From positions 4,402,001 through 4,466,000 of the forward strand of contig OX637296.1 of assembly GCA_951799445.1 (NCBI GenBank): 64,000 nt of DNA. Direction: 5' to 3'. The position numbers were made by a program, and so were the translations under genes. The stretch is from Pseudisothecium myosuroides (Eukaryota > Streptophyta > Bryopsida > Hypnales > Lembophyllaceae). Positions 24,848-35,637 of this stretch are shown here, in pieces. Under the pieces are notes generated by a model. That model ran no database searches. It was not told the DNA's origin and was given only the letters and a program-made list of their open reading frames with translations. Position 1 is the first letter of the stretch; every line of letters begins with the position of its first letter.

Positions 24848-26791
24848 TCAATGCCGACCGAGGTGCTTGAAAGGTCTCACAGCAGACTTGAATACTCTCT
24901 TAAGCCAGGCCAGTCTATGCTTGGTCAGAGCAGGGAATCGTGCTGGGAACGCAAGCTCCAGAATGTTTTGGCTCTCACGCTGCAGAAGCTTACCTCTCTT
25001 TTCGTGCTTCGAAATCCATTCCTGGCTAATAGCTACGGCGTCAATTTCATCCAGAAAAGGTAGAATACGCGATCTCACAATAACTCGGTACCTCTCAAAC
25101 GCATTACAGCTCTTGATGATCCGACTCATGTACTCTCGGAAAAGAGTGAAATGCTCTTCCACGTGGTCCATCCCCCGTACTTGTTCCAGACTCGAATCTA
25201 TATCCGACGACAGCCCTTCGTGAAATTGAGAGACCTGTCACAGGAAGCATTTTATAGTTTTAGCATGTAATTCTTGAACGATATATAAAAGAGTGCACAC
25301 TGAGCATGTCTGGCAGAAGCAAATTGGACAGTCATATGTCAAATGGAACCTTTTCCATTGCTTTAATAAACAGTGTCAGAGAATTCGGCATGTCGCGCTT
25401 CATCAATTTAACCGCTTTCGCACATTCGCTGGCCTCACGAGCCGCTTCATCCGCTGCTTGATTTCCCTTTCGTAAGGCGATCCTTGCCTTTTCTGCGGCT
25501 CTCTCTGCATTTGCGGTGGCTTTCTCCTTCTTCTCACTACCTACGGCAATATCGCACATCTCGGCAACTTTCTTTCCATTCTTTTTGGCAGTCTCCTGTT
25601 TTGCTTCAGCTTCCTTCTTAAAATCTAACAAGGGAGGTACGGTTCTGTGCAGTTAGTAGAGGGATCTCCGAAAAGAAAACCAATTCTAGCAAAACTCCCA
25701 GTATATGCTAACATGGTCCACTGTTATTCCCAGGATGTATCTCACCTTCAGCTTTGCCCCTGAAATTATAACCTCTCGCGGTCATCCCTGCACCAACAAA
25801 AGCGCTACCAATAGCGCCACCAACTACGCCACCAACTACGCCACCAGCGACCACTACGGGACCTGCCGCAAGCAAAGCACCTGCAGCACCTACCACTACA
25901 AAAAGACGTAATCCAGCGGCAACATTAGATTCTGCATCAGCTTTCTCTCTACTTCGGGCGCTCTCGTCAGCATCACAGCGCAATTTCTGTGCATTAAACC
26001 TCGAGTCCTCGGCTTCTGCATTAAACCTCGAATACTCGGCTTCTGCATCCTGCACGCCCACACAGAGTTACACATTCTTGCGCATTCCTCTATTGTTTTC
26101 ACAGACGAGATGGAGATGAAAATGGGATGAAATAGTACCTCGCGAAGAATTTTACACTCTTGACCCTTCCGTGCACCCTCGACTTTGATAGATTCTAATG
26201 TCTTCTCCAGGTAATGGCGAAGTCGCTCAAGATCTGACAGCAAGAGATTCTGTACTTTCGACAACATTGCTGAACTCGTCGCGTGTTTAGTTATCCACTC
26301 TTCCATAGCTGCAATTAAGCACACAAAGCAGATGTGGAAACTTGGGTTCAAAATGACCTCGGAAAAAATGAACTCACAGGTTCAAGCAACAAAAGAATAC
26401 ATAAATTCACTGCAAATCTTCAAAATATGAGATGAGAAAGGGACACAACCCACATACAGCGAAGAGGTAATAGCTGACCTCCTTTATTCTTCTTGAACTT
26501 CTTGACGTCGTATTTATTGTACAAGAAAATGAGATTTCGTAAATCCTTCACCACCTTCACTGCCAAAGGAAACTGCATCTCCATGTACACGGTAGCGAGC
26601 ATTGCCAGTTTGGAGCGGGCTTGTAAGAATTGTTCGTTGGACGATTCCGCGCTTGAAAAGCAGTTCACAAGGCTTCGTGAACAAAAGTCCAAGTGGTTTC
26701 TAGCAGCCTCCAATCCCTCAAGAGTATCGTCATAACACTGCTTCACTGGCACTTCACGTCGGGGCGGCTCATAATCGGTGAACCCGGTCAT
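24848..26791 (-). CDS. Unrecognised 482-aa helical protein with a Gly-rich hydrophobic core, 5 coding exons
   Basis: Exons 26791-26479, 26308-26139, 26049-25746, 25624-25350 and 25234-24848 (TGA) splice in frame through introns of 170, 89, 121 and 115 bp, all GT..AG. Residues 1-160 are amphipathic-helical without obvious membrane segments. Residues 162-204 are charged (DAEAEYSRFNAEAEDSRFN, a tandem copy). Residues ~205-250 are a continuous Gly/Val/Ala hydrophobic stretch with GG and GxxxG spacing, broken by one AGP. Residues ~258-350 are Ala/Lys/Glu-rich, strongly coiled-coil, and 355-482 are helical and basic toward the C-terminus (KRVFKSAVRPFKHLGRH). No signal peptide is visible. A stop lies in frame upstream of the ATG. 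A central hydrophobic hairpin between long helices is the general plan of alpha-helical pore-forming proteins of the ClyA/Hbl type, but that is an architectural analogy only; a membrane scaffold or defence-related protein is equally possible. Confidence 0.75.
25991..26044 (-). repeat. 27-bp tandem duplication within exon 3 of the 482-aa protein gene
   Basis: Two 27-bp copies (25991-26017 and 26018-26044) differ at two to three bases and keep the frame, encoding the repeated nine-residue motif ending in SRFNAEAE. It looks like a recent in-frame slippage duplication in the charged linker before the hydrophobic segment. Confidence 0.85.
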
Positions 26792-27191
26792 TTTGGAGAA
26801 AGGTGGATGTCTGGGAAATCCTTGCACTGCTTCTGCAAATCCAGCTGCATCAAATCTTCATCATCCCTATTCACAATCGAGAATATTGATTCAAAACAAA
26901 GCCTGACGAAGCAGAAAATAATCCAAAGACGATCCCAGAAAAGCAACTGCAACAGACCAAGCGCACGGAGAAGGATACAAGAGGAATAGAGCAGGTGTAC
27001 AAAGAACAAATTTAGAACCGACTTCGCCGACTAGTGGCTCTCCAACTTGCCCACTTCCAAACAATAAGCAATCATAGAGATGATACAGGAAGTTACCATA
27101 TAAAATACCATAAAATTGGATGGAGGACAGCTTACCTTACAATTAGAATCCGCTGGAAAGAAGATACTTGAGAGCTACGACCGCTTCTGAA
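26792..27191 (-). other. Probable 5' leader exon and leader intron of the 482-aa protein gene
   Basis: A donor TGTAAG|GTAAGC ends a short upstream exon at 27136. The acceptor TTTGCAG at 26833 begins 41 nt of leader before the ATG at 26791, giving a leader intron of about 303 bp. A TATAAG motif near 27205-27210 could set the transcription start. The splice sites are seen; their use is inferred. Confidence 0.45.
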
Positions 27192-27723
27192 TTTGGGATT
27201 GCAGACTTATACTCCGACTTCCCCATCTTCGGGAGTTCGCTTCATTATTCATGCCGCGAATCTAGTTCACGATTCATGCCAACAGTTCATCGACTTTGCT
27301 TAGGTTTGAGCGCGCACGTCAACTCTTCTTCACGGAAACTAAGTTAAGGAAGTCTCACTGGTTCCTCTGTCCTCCCGCAGATATCATTGTCAGAAACCCT
27401 CAGTGGAACTGAAAGTATCCCTCGCCTTGTGGCCAAAAAAATATGGCATGAAGCAGGACACTGTCAGAATTCGTCACCCGTATTCTAAAGGAATAACGCT
27501 TTGTCTTCGCGAATGTGACTGCACCGACAGTCCAACTCTCTCTAAGTCAAGCAACACTTCGGGCGCTTTCCAAAACCTGCTGCACAAAAATCAGACACCA
27601 AAGAGAGATGCTTTGTGTCATCTGATGACAATGAACTTCTTGACTACAGCGGAGCAAAGTCAGAGCATCTTCACTCACCTAGTTGCATTGGAGGACGCCA
27701 TTGCTGTCACAGGTTCCAGACCC
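27192..27723. other. Spacer between the PhzF-like gene and the 482-aa protein gene
   Basis: About 530 bp holding the 3' end of the PhzF-like transcript and the promoter of the downstream gene, both on the minus strand. Base composition is gene-like (less AT-rich than the repeats). The open frame at 27403-27771 plus has no recognisable content. Confidence 0.5.
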
Positions 27724-28623
27724 TCAACTGAGCAGCACGCCGGCGGAGACGATCACCGCAGTTCCTCTTAACAAAACACGTCTCGCCTTCTCATCCACAA
27801 CCAACTCCAGCACGCCCCCTCGTTTCGACACCTGGTAAGCCACCAGCTTCTGCTTCCCAAGTTTTTCAGCCCACCACGGTGCCAGTGCGCAATGCGCCGT
27901 TCCACAAACAGGATCCTCATTGATGCCCAACACGGGAGCAAAGAAGCGTGAGACGAAGTCGAAAGGCGACCCCGGGGAGCCTCTCCCTGTGACTATCACC
28001 CCGCCTCGCATGTCGCAGGACGCGAGCTCCTCGAAACAAGGCTGCAGCTTCTCAACTTCACTCGCGCTGGGAAGCTCAATGAGCAAGCGGTCCCAGGCGG
28101 ATTTGTGCGTGGAGACGGCGGTGCAGCTCTGCAGCGTGCGAGGAAAAAGGTTTGCAGTGTCCATGGCGATTGGCGCGCTCTCCATGAATGGTAAGCTGAG
28201 CTCCACTTGACCCTGCCAGTTCTCCTCGCAAACCTTGTTCACTTTCAACGTGGTAGATGATGTGTGGAAGATGACTTCGGAGCCGGCAACCAGATTCGAT
28301 TTGAAAATGAGAAATGCAGATGCGAGAGTGGCGTGGCCGCAAAGCTCAACCTCCGCCATGGGCGTGAAGAAGCGCACATTGAATTCAAGGGGTGAGCGCT
28401 TCACCAGAAAAGCTGTCATCGGGGCATTAAACTCCGCGGCCACGTTTTGCATCCACTTAGCACTACTGGCAAACGGGAGCAGACAAACCGCAGCAGGATT
28501 GCCCTTGAAAGCTTCCGCTGTGAATGCATCAAGCAGGGCGTAGTCCACCAAATTCTCTGCTAAAAGATCGTTACCATCGCGACCTTGAAGAGCTTGCGAG
28601 ATAGGGAACAAACATCGCGCCAT
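27724..28623 (-). CDS. PhzF-family isomerase-like protein, 299 aa, catalytic Glu replaced
   Basis: A single uninterrupted coding exon. PhzF/PBLD-family features are in the right order: LDAFTAEAFKGNPAAV at 31-46, ELCGHATLAS at 93-102 (His97 in the second catalytic position) and GINEDPVCGTAHCALAPWW at 233-251 (Asp237). Family members have a diaminopimelate-epimerase-like double fold and carry out isomerase reactions with a glutamate as general base in a motif normally close to NLSETAF. Here that stretch reads NAPMTAF (66-72), so the glutamate is Met69. The length matches the family. The start ATG follows an acceptor TTTTGTAG four bases upstream, implying a spliced leader. There is no clear targeting peptide. 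It may be a catalytically altered paralogue; substrates of plant members are largely unknown. Family assignment is firm, activity is doubtful. Confidence 0.88.
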   Translation of the reverse strand: MARCLFPISQALQGRDGNDLLAENLVDYALLDAFTAEAFKGNPAAVCLLPFASSAKWMQNVAAEFNAPMTAFLVKRSPLEFNVRFFTPMAEVELCGHATLASAFLIFKSNLVAGSEVIFHTSSTTLKVNKVCEENWQGQVELSLPFMESAPIAMDTANLFPRTLQSCTAVSTHKSAWDRLLIELPSASEVEKLQPCFEELASCDMRGGVIVTGRGSPGSPFDFVSRFFAPVLGINEDPVCGTAHCALAPWWAEKLGKQKLVAYQVSKRGGVLELVVDEKARRVLLRGTAVIVSAGVLLS

Positions 28624-28960
28624 AGCTACAAAACCTTAATACAGACGTGAAACCCTAATTCCGACCTCACAAATTCCGCCTGTCTTCCGAGTCGCAACAC
28701 GCCTCGCAGAAGCGCACTGCCAGCAAAGAACAAGCACGAATTCGTCCCTCATCATCGAAAACTCTCGAAGCAAGTCCAACGACCAGAGTGCAAACCCTAA
28801 TACCACACACATATCAAATCTCAAACTACGAGCACACACTTGGATTACTAACTAAACAAAAGATTGTCAAAGGCATCGACGACAAGAAATTGAGAAAAAC
28901 TTACCTGTTACTCTGGACAAGAGCAGCTCGCGTTGCAAAGACGGCGTCCGAGCAGATCCC
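28624..28960 (-). other. Probable spliced 5' leader of the PhzF-like gene
   Basis: Donor AACAG|GTAAGT with exon end at 28905 and acceptor TTTTGTAG at 28626-28627 define a leader intron of 278 bp (28627-28904). The exon upstream of 28905 carries no clear in-frame start codon. Splice signals are seen, use is inferred. Confidence 0.5.
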
Positions 28961-30218
28961 TTGACACAGGTGCTAACAATCGAGGGAGCACTCAGAAGCC
29001 CAGAACAATTTGAATGTTGTGACGATTTTCACTCGTTGTTGCAAAATCAAAGACATCTTCCTACTGCAGCAGCTTCTTCTTCTTCGGATCGAAACGTAGC
29101 TGCAGTTATGGGATCGATCGGAGCAGATACAAGAAATCCCATTTCCTGACGACTGAGTGAGTGGGAGGTCAGATTCTGGGTAGTGACGATGAGGGCTCCT
29201 TTGAAAAAATGTTTCAGTAAGCTTTAAGAGCATGGCCACCAGTTGCACTCCATTCGACCACGGCATCAAGAAGCGGTGAGATGTGGTGCTGCACTCAAGA
29301 GCCAATGCTCCCCATCAACCACCCTTTAAAGTCCTCGCTAATGTTCTTCCCCTACTTCTCACTAACTCTTTTTATTTTTGTTTTTTTGGAAAAAGTCGGA
29401 CGGGTTATAGTTGTCATTCCTTTAAAGCCCAACTGGCTACAATTGTCATTTCTTTTGTTGCCCACATGGCAAGGGCTGATTTTTTTTTCAATGAATCATG
29501 TTGGTGATAGTCAATTCTACGAATTATTAATTTGGCACAATTTGCTTGGAATTGGTGACAAATGTTGGCACTTGGGGGAATTGTAGAGATGCAAAAAAGG
29601 CGAAATTCCTTAAAAGTGGTGATGTATTCTGGCACTTGGGAGATTTGTTACAAGGAAAGTGAGGCAAATTCATTGTGTGCTTTGGTAATGGAGAGTCATA
29701 CTAATTTTTATAATATTATAACTATATGAGCTTGCAAACGATACCCATTTGATCCAAATGCACTCATTTGGACTGCCTTTATCAATACCTTGTAGATTTG
29801 TAGCTGTGGCAAGTTGCACACAATTTTCAATTAATTGTGTTGGAGTCCTTATTGCAAAATCATTGACTGCGTAAATCTTGTGGTAACCAAAAGTGCTGCC
29901 ATGTACCAGTGTTGAGTCTTGTTTTATGTATTAGTTGAATGAGTGACCTCATATTCCTTACAATGGCAGATTTCTAAAATGAGACCCAGTTTTAGTATTC
30001 CGACTGTGTGAACCCTTTGAAGACCTAACCCCTTAGTCCTAGCTTTGTAGGTTCGACCTACACATTTTGCCAAAGGCAACCAACACATTTAATTATTCTC
30101 TCAAGAATAAGAACTAGTACCCAAATGCATCAAATTCAAAAAGTGAGCTTTCATTCCATGGTTTTTGATCACTTATTGAGTTTTGTTCAAGGTTACTTAC
30201 TATGAGTTCTGAGTGGGC
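28961..30218. other. Upstream region of the PhzF-like gene, then intergenic
   Basis: The first ~300 bp are gene-like in composition and likely include the PhzF-like promoter. From about 29340 on it is AT-rich without a gene. Confidence 0.4.
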
Positions 30219-31354
30219 TTAACCCCTAAAGTTCCTTGACTATGTTTTCACAAAAAACGCTCCAAAACTGCCATTTCTAATACAAGTACCAAATTTTAGA
30301 AAGAAAAAAAAATTGGATACATGTAACCGTAGGATCTTATAGTATGTTAGTTTTAGAAGATGTGGAAAAAATTTCAGAATTTTCCACCATACAGATTGGA
30401 AGATATTAGCGTTTGAATTGGCAAAAGTCCTTTATTTGTTCCTTCAAAAAATAGAGCAGCTGCACTTCATAAGGTCAAATTTGTATGAAAAAATGTCCAA
30501 AATGGTGGTGCTTCTTTGAATTTCTTTTCCTAAACAAGTTGTCTACATGCTTAAATAATTTCAAATATTTGGAATTGTACAAAATATAGGAAAAAAATAG
30601 TAACTATAGAAAGAAGACAATAGAGAATGATTCAAAATACAAAATTGATAAGAATTTAATTATAAAATTGAAAAATTTCAATCCCAATGGTTCTAATGTT
30701 GTTATAAACAATCTACATCCTATGATTTTATTTTTTCAAAAAATATTAAAAATTGAATGAAATATATGACTTCAAAGTTTATTTCAGAGTAGAGACTAGA
30801 GACTTCGTAACTGCTCGCAAACTAAAACTCGTCATAACTTTTGACTCATTAGAGTTAATCGTAAAGTGTGTGCAAGGGAGGACCAGGACCCGGAGTTTGG
30901 GAAAAACACAGGACCAAACTCCCTGGAGCACCCAAATTCAGGTCTGATTGAGTTTGGTGTTGTGGTTGTTCTGTTCTATTTTTAGTTAAGCCTTCCTCTG
31001 ACATAGGTTCACAAACACATGACAACTTTACAATTAACTCTATTGATTGAAATGGAATGATTTAAAGCTTTCCACGTTTATATAAATCTAGAAAATCAAT
31101 TTCAAATTTTTGTTTTAGAAAAAGTGATTTTTCTAATCTACCCAGACTGCTCGAGTTGAGAAATAAACAACATATTAGGCCATAACTTTTTACTCATATT
31201 TCCAAATGTCATGAAATTTAGTGCATATGAAAGATATTCCTCGTCCCCACCTTCTATTAAAATTTCAACATAAAATATGCAAATTTCCAGTCACAGGTAC
31301 CTGCCCAAAATTACTATATTGCTAAAAATAGCAGGTTGGTCTTTTAGGGGTTAA
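30219..31354. repeat. TTAACCCCTAAAG-ended element (E2), with nested MITE
   Basis: Starts TTAACCCCTAAAGTTCCTTG, ends CTTTTAGGGGTTAA. Same orientation as 1339-2544 and 61087-62021, the latter being the uninterrupted form (935 bp). Interrupted at 30851-31041. Confidence 0.85.
30851..31041. mobile_element. AGAGTTAAT-ended MITE with ATT target duplication
   Basis: Ends AGAGTTAATCGTAAAG and CTTTACAATTAACTCT. Flanked by ATT on both sides, while the uninterrupted host copy at about 61700 reads GACTCATTGAT with a single ATT. This is a clean empty-site comparison with a 3-bp duplication. 191 bp. Confidence 0.9.
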
Positions 31355-32059
31355 GGAGCCATTCGTGTGAGTTCAGGGTTCAAATTGTTTATTCTTCTTA
31401 CATTTGTTCCAACATTTTGAATCTAGAATGCAGATCTTGTCACACTGCAACCTCTATTTTTTGAGCTTTGTGTGAATGCTTTGTGTTGTGTTTGGTGACA
31501 CATGCACTCCTTTTTACACAATGCATTTGAACACTACATTCAAGTGTCTATCAATCTGGGCATGGTTCTGAACTTGGTGCTTGTTTGTATTTGGTTTGTG
31601 TTTCACAGTACTTTGTGTTTGAAAGTCTAAACTGCTTCAAACTAGTTTATGTTTTGAACAAAGTCGTTTCAGTTTGAAAGTACTTGGTGTTTGAATCCAC
31701 TTTTGGTTTCATAGTAGTTTATCTTTGCAACTAGCTACTTGAATTTCCCACTTCTTGTTTGGTATATCAGATTTTGTATGTCTAGTTTTCAAAGGTGAAA
31801 TTCCCTATGAACCCACCAAGTTTTTGAAAAAAATTGTTGTTGTTTTGTATTTATAATGAACATAGGGTCTACAAAAAAAGCGCAATTGTTTTTTAATGAA
31901 ATGTAGGGTACATGAAATAAGAAAAATTTAGAAATTTAGATAAATATAGCCCTATAAAAATTCACAAAATTCACCTACATAGCCCCCATGTAATAGGGGC
32001 TTGATCGCATGGTACCAACAAACATCCTATATAGTGCACCCCTTGAAGCAAGTTAGCGT
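31355..32059. other. Intergenic, no gene
   Basis: TTTG-rich low-complexity sequence (repeated TTTGTGTTTGAA-like words at about 31460-31720). No coding sequence supported. Confidence 0.4.
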
Positions 32060-32678
32060 CATTAGAAACAATTTGAGGTTTGGGAGAGGCCCTTTGGAAG
32101 CTAATGCGGGCAAGGTGGCGGTATAGTGCCCGTGCTGAAATACCGGTTTAGCCGGTCGTTACCAATGGTGCCACAATTGGGTCCAACGGGAACAAGGAGG
32201 GGTGCGGCCAATGGACGGTCATCGGTGTGTGTTGTAAGTGGAAGCACAGTCATCACACATTTGAGTGCTTGGAGTTTAAATATTCAAAACAAGGGGTCAC
32301 CATGTATTGTGACACTCGATTGCATGTACTCGAAGCCGTTTGCAAATTCAATATTATAATCTATCGTTAGTGTATTTTATGTAGTCAGGTACTTGGCATG
32401 TTGATTCGCCTTTCCCGCCTTATTTCGTGCCACCAAAAAAACAATAAAAAAGAATCTTATGCGTTCAAAAGTCCACGATGCTCATCATATGGAGGACACC
32501 GCCAACCTCGAATTTTGGCGTTTCTTGCCACCGTGCCATGCCAGCAAGCAGACAACCAATCTTGTGACAACAACATGCTGCTTTACGTGGACAACATGCC
32601 CGAGCCAAATTTTACGTATAGCCTCTACCCGCAAGCTCCCTTGTACGGCCTCTCCCGGACCTCAAATTGCTTCTAATG
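32060..32678. mobile_element. CATTAGAAG-group element, 619-bp GC-richer member
   Basis: Ends CATTAGAAACAATTTGAGGT and CCTCAAATTGCTTCTAATG, with a further inverted GGGAGAGGCC/GGCCTCTCCC. The interior is GC-richer than its surroundings and longer than the 256-289-bp members; it could hold captured sequence but no frame is convincing. Confidence 0.75.
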
Positions 32679-32858
32679 GAATGTAAAATTGGCCACTACA
32701 AAGGCCCTCCATTGTTGAGCAAATGTAGGAGTGACAAGAGGAACGACATTTCTTCTACTGTAAAGGGGTGTTGGTGTAGAGTTGTTTTCCTCTGGATATG
32801 TGTGGCAAAACTAGAGTGGTGTTGGTAAGGCCATTGGCAAGGCTTGGTGGCGATGTTC

Positions 32859-33140
32859 TAAGGTAACTACACCTAAAACTGATTCCATTTTAAAATGTAC
32901 TCCAACTATTGATGAGAGTCTAGAGTTGATTTTGGAAACACTTATTTTTAGCATTTTGAAAATTCATAGTTTATTCATATCATGTCAAAAAAATGCATTC
33001 CAAGAGAATTGAGAGTCTCTTTTTAACTATCAACAAGACTCTACAATAACTTTTAAATATAATTATAAATAATAATAATAGCCCATAATAGGAACCATAT
33101 TGAAGTGTTTATTAGGTTAATTTGACATATAGTTCCCTTA
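32859..33140. repeat. TIR element, TAAGGTAACTAC family, copy 2
   Basis: Starts TAAGGTAACTACACCTAAAA and ends ATAGTTCCCTTA. 282 bp, body matching 139-423. Confidence 0.65.
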
Positions 33141-34394
33141 CTAACTGTCAAGATTGGGAATTTGAAGCACAAGATTGAACTATGTTATTGTACATGGCAT
33201 ATCACACTTGGCATCTCAAGAATGAAAATCAAATCAAGAAAGGAATTTTGTTGCCTCTTTTATTGGATGAAAAAAACTAAGGGGGGACAAAAGAGTTGCA
33301 AAGAACAAGCAATTATAAGAGATTCTAAAAGTTTAAAAATGCAACTCTTCCTTGTGTATTTTGAAAAAATCTAGAATTTCAATATTCATGATGAATTGGG
33401 GGGCTAAATTGATTTGTTCAATAAGAGTGAGGTAGGAAATTAGTGTCACCCAAAAAATTAGAGCCACCAAAAAAATAAAAATTGTGAAAATTGGTTCAAT
33501 ACACAGAATTTTCAATCTACACTAATTCAATATAATGTGAATTTGGTAAATAAGTGTCACATACACTATTAGGACAAATTAGTTTGCCTCAAATGTAGAA
33601 TATTAAATGATTGAAGTTCAAAACTACTCTAGGATGCAATTCTTCGATACTCCCCATTATAATCCTCTTGACAATGACATTTTACTTTAGAGGTGGGAAA
33701 ATTTGGATAAGGTAGAAGCACCTAATTGCAACTTGTTCCATTCTCCAACACCTAAAAAATGGCCTGAAATGAATACTCCACAACTCAATACCAATACAAC
33801 TTTTGAGAAGCATCCCAGGAATTGAAGAGCTTTTTGAAGCAACCAATGAGTACATAATTTAATGCTTCAAGTGTATTCATTCTAGATGAGTCTACTACTA
33901 AATATGGGCTCCCGTATGTTCAACTTTGGAAGTTTCTAAAATATTAGTGAAACCTCAAAAAATTATAAAACCAATAGGGTTGCATTTATCTTGAGTTTGC
34001 TAATAACCTCATCAAATTTCTTTGATGGGGTTGACCTTTGAGGCCAAGAAAATTAGAAAAAGCATTGCTTTTAGGTATTATTACCTTATTCTACCGTGCA
34101 ATTGCAATAAGAAGCAACAAAAAGGCATGAATAAAGTAGACAAGCCCATTTCCACCAAATGCCTAGTTTTCGTCACCCTACTTTTGGCCCCAATTTCACC
34201 ACAAAATTCATCCAAATCTATTCACTTTTATAACAAATCAATGCATTAATGCCACAAGGAGTAATATGTCAATGCTTTATTGGTGAATATGTAAGTGCTA
34301 ATAGCCATACTTGCTCTGTTTCAAAATAATATTAGTGTTTCCTTTGGTGGTATTTTGAGACAGAGGGAGTACATAGAAAGGCAATTACAGGTTG
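33141..34394. other. AT-rich intergenic, no gene
   Basis: No supported coding sequence. An AAGGTAGAAGCACC end-like word occurs at 33711. Confidence 0.4.
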
Positions 34395-35302
34395 TTAACC
34401 CCTAAAGTACCAAAGTCCCCTCGTGGGACACTTGAGATTTTGGGCAGGCCCGTGTGGCCTCAAATTTTGACCTGATTTTTTGAAACTTTTTGAAGATAGG
34501 CAATCACATTAGCTTTCTAAAAATATAATTTTTTCTTCAATTGGTGCCTAGGAGCAAAAGTTATGCCATCCTAAAGCAAAAAAGCAGTTCGTTGGGCAAA
34601 AAAAAAATGATTTAAAAAAAAAAAAAAATCTCAAAGATCATGTTTTTGTCTGCTTGTGAAGCTTTGATTCATTCTATTTGGACTAATAATGAGAAAGTTA
34701 TGGACAATCTTGTTTTTCGGGCAATTTAAGCATCTTCTTCAAAAAATAACTTATAGAATTCATTTTTGAATGCAATTTTCAAATTTTTTCAAATTTTTTT
34801 TTTGACAAGGTCAAGTTTGTTTGCAAGAACAATCCCACCATTGGAATTATGGTGTTTTAATTCCATCTAAGAGCTATTAACAATTTAGTGTTTTGATCAA
34901 TTTTGGACCTACTTCTACTTAACAATTTTTTTATATGTGAAAATCAAGTTTTGATATGCTAAAAAAAATTAACCCAACTCTCAACTCAAATGTTCAACAT
35001 AAAAAAAATTTAACTTTATGGTGTGTAGTGCAAAAAAATCCACAAATGGCCGTCAAAGTCATCTGTAATTGCAGGAAATACTTCAAGAAAACTTTTTTTT
35101 CCAACTTTGAATGCTAATATATTCCAATCGGAACGATCAAATTTCTTGAAATTTTTACTACATGATCTGAGATAGGTGAAGTACAAGGTCCTGTGATTAG
35201 ATTCTAAAAAAATTATTTTTTGGTTTCTTGAGTGATTGCAGCAAAAATGGCAGTTTTCAATGGTTCCAGAGCTAGAAAATGTTTTGGTATTTTAGGGGTT
35301 AA
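34395..35302. repeat. TTAACCCCTAAAG-ended element (E4)
   Basis: Starts TTAACCCCTAAAGTACC and ends TATTTTAGGGGTTAA; 908 bp. Body shared with 59517-60540 in the same orientation and with 43875-44803 in reverse (GAAGCTTTGATTCATT, GAGAAAGTTATGGACAATCT). Confidence 0.85.
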
Positions 35303-35637
35303 TAGGATGTTTATAAATCCACCCTATAGGTGGTTTTGTAATTTCACAGGGCAGACCACTACAAAAATTCACAAAAGTTACAATTTTAATTGAAAAATTA
35401 TACTTCCATTTAGATTTGATGCGTGAAACAAGCGCACTCTGAAAAATACATGCCCCTCTTGGAGTTGGCCCCAAGATATTCAGATTGCAAATCAAGGTGG
35501 TAAGTTAATAGGCTTGTCTACCTTTTCTATATCAATAGAGAAGTGGATAATTGGATAACAACTAGATTGAGGGTATCAATTGAACATGAGTTTATTAGGT
35601 GAAAATGAGGGGTATTAACTAGCTCTTTGCAAATTGA
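35303..35637. other. Short intergenic stretch, no gene
   Basis: Nothing recognised. Confidence 0.4.

Noticed and set aside
26788..27009. Hydrophobic 73-codon minus frame upstream of the 482-aa protein as a signal peptide exon
   Set aside because: It is in a different frame from the first coding exon and overlaps a likely leader intron with good splice signals.
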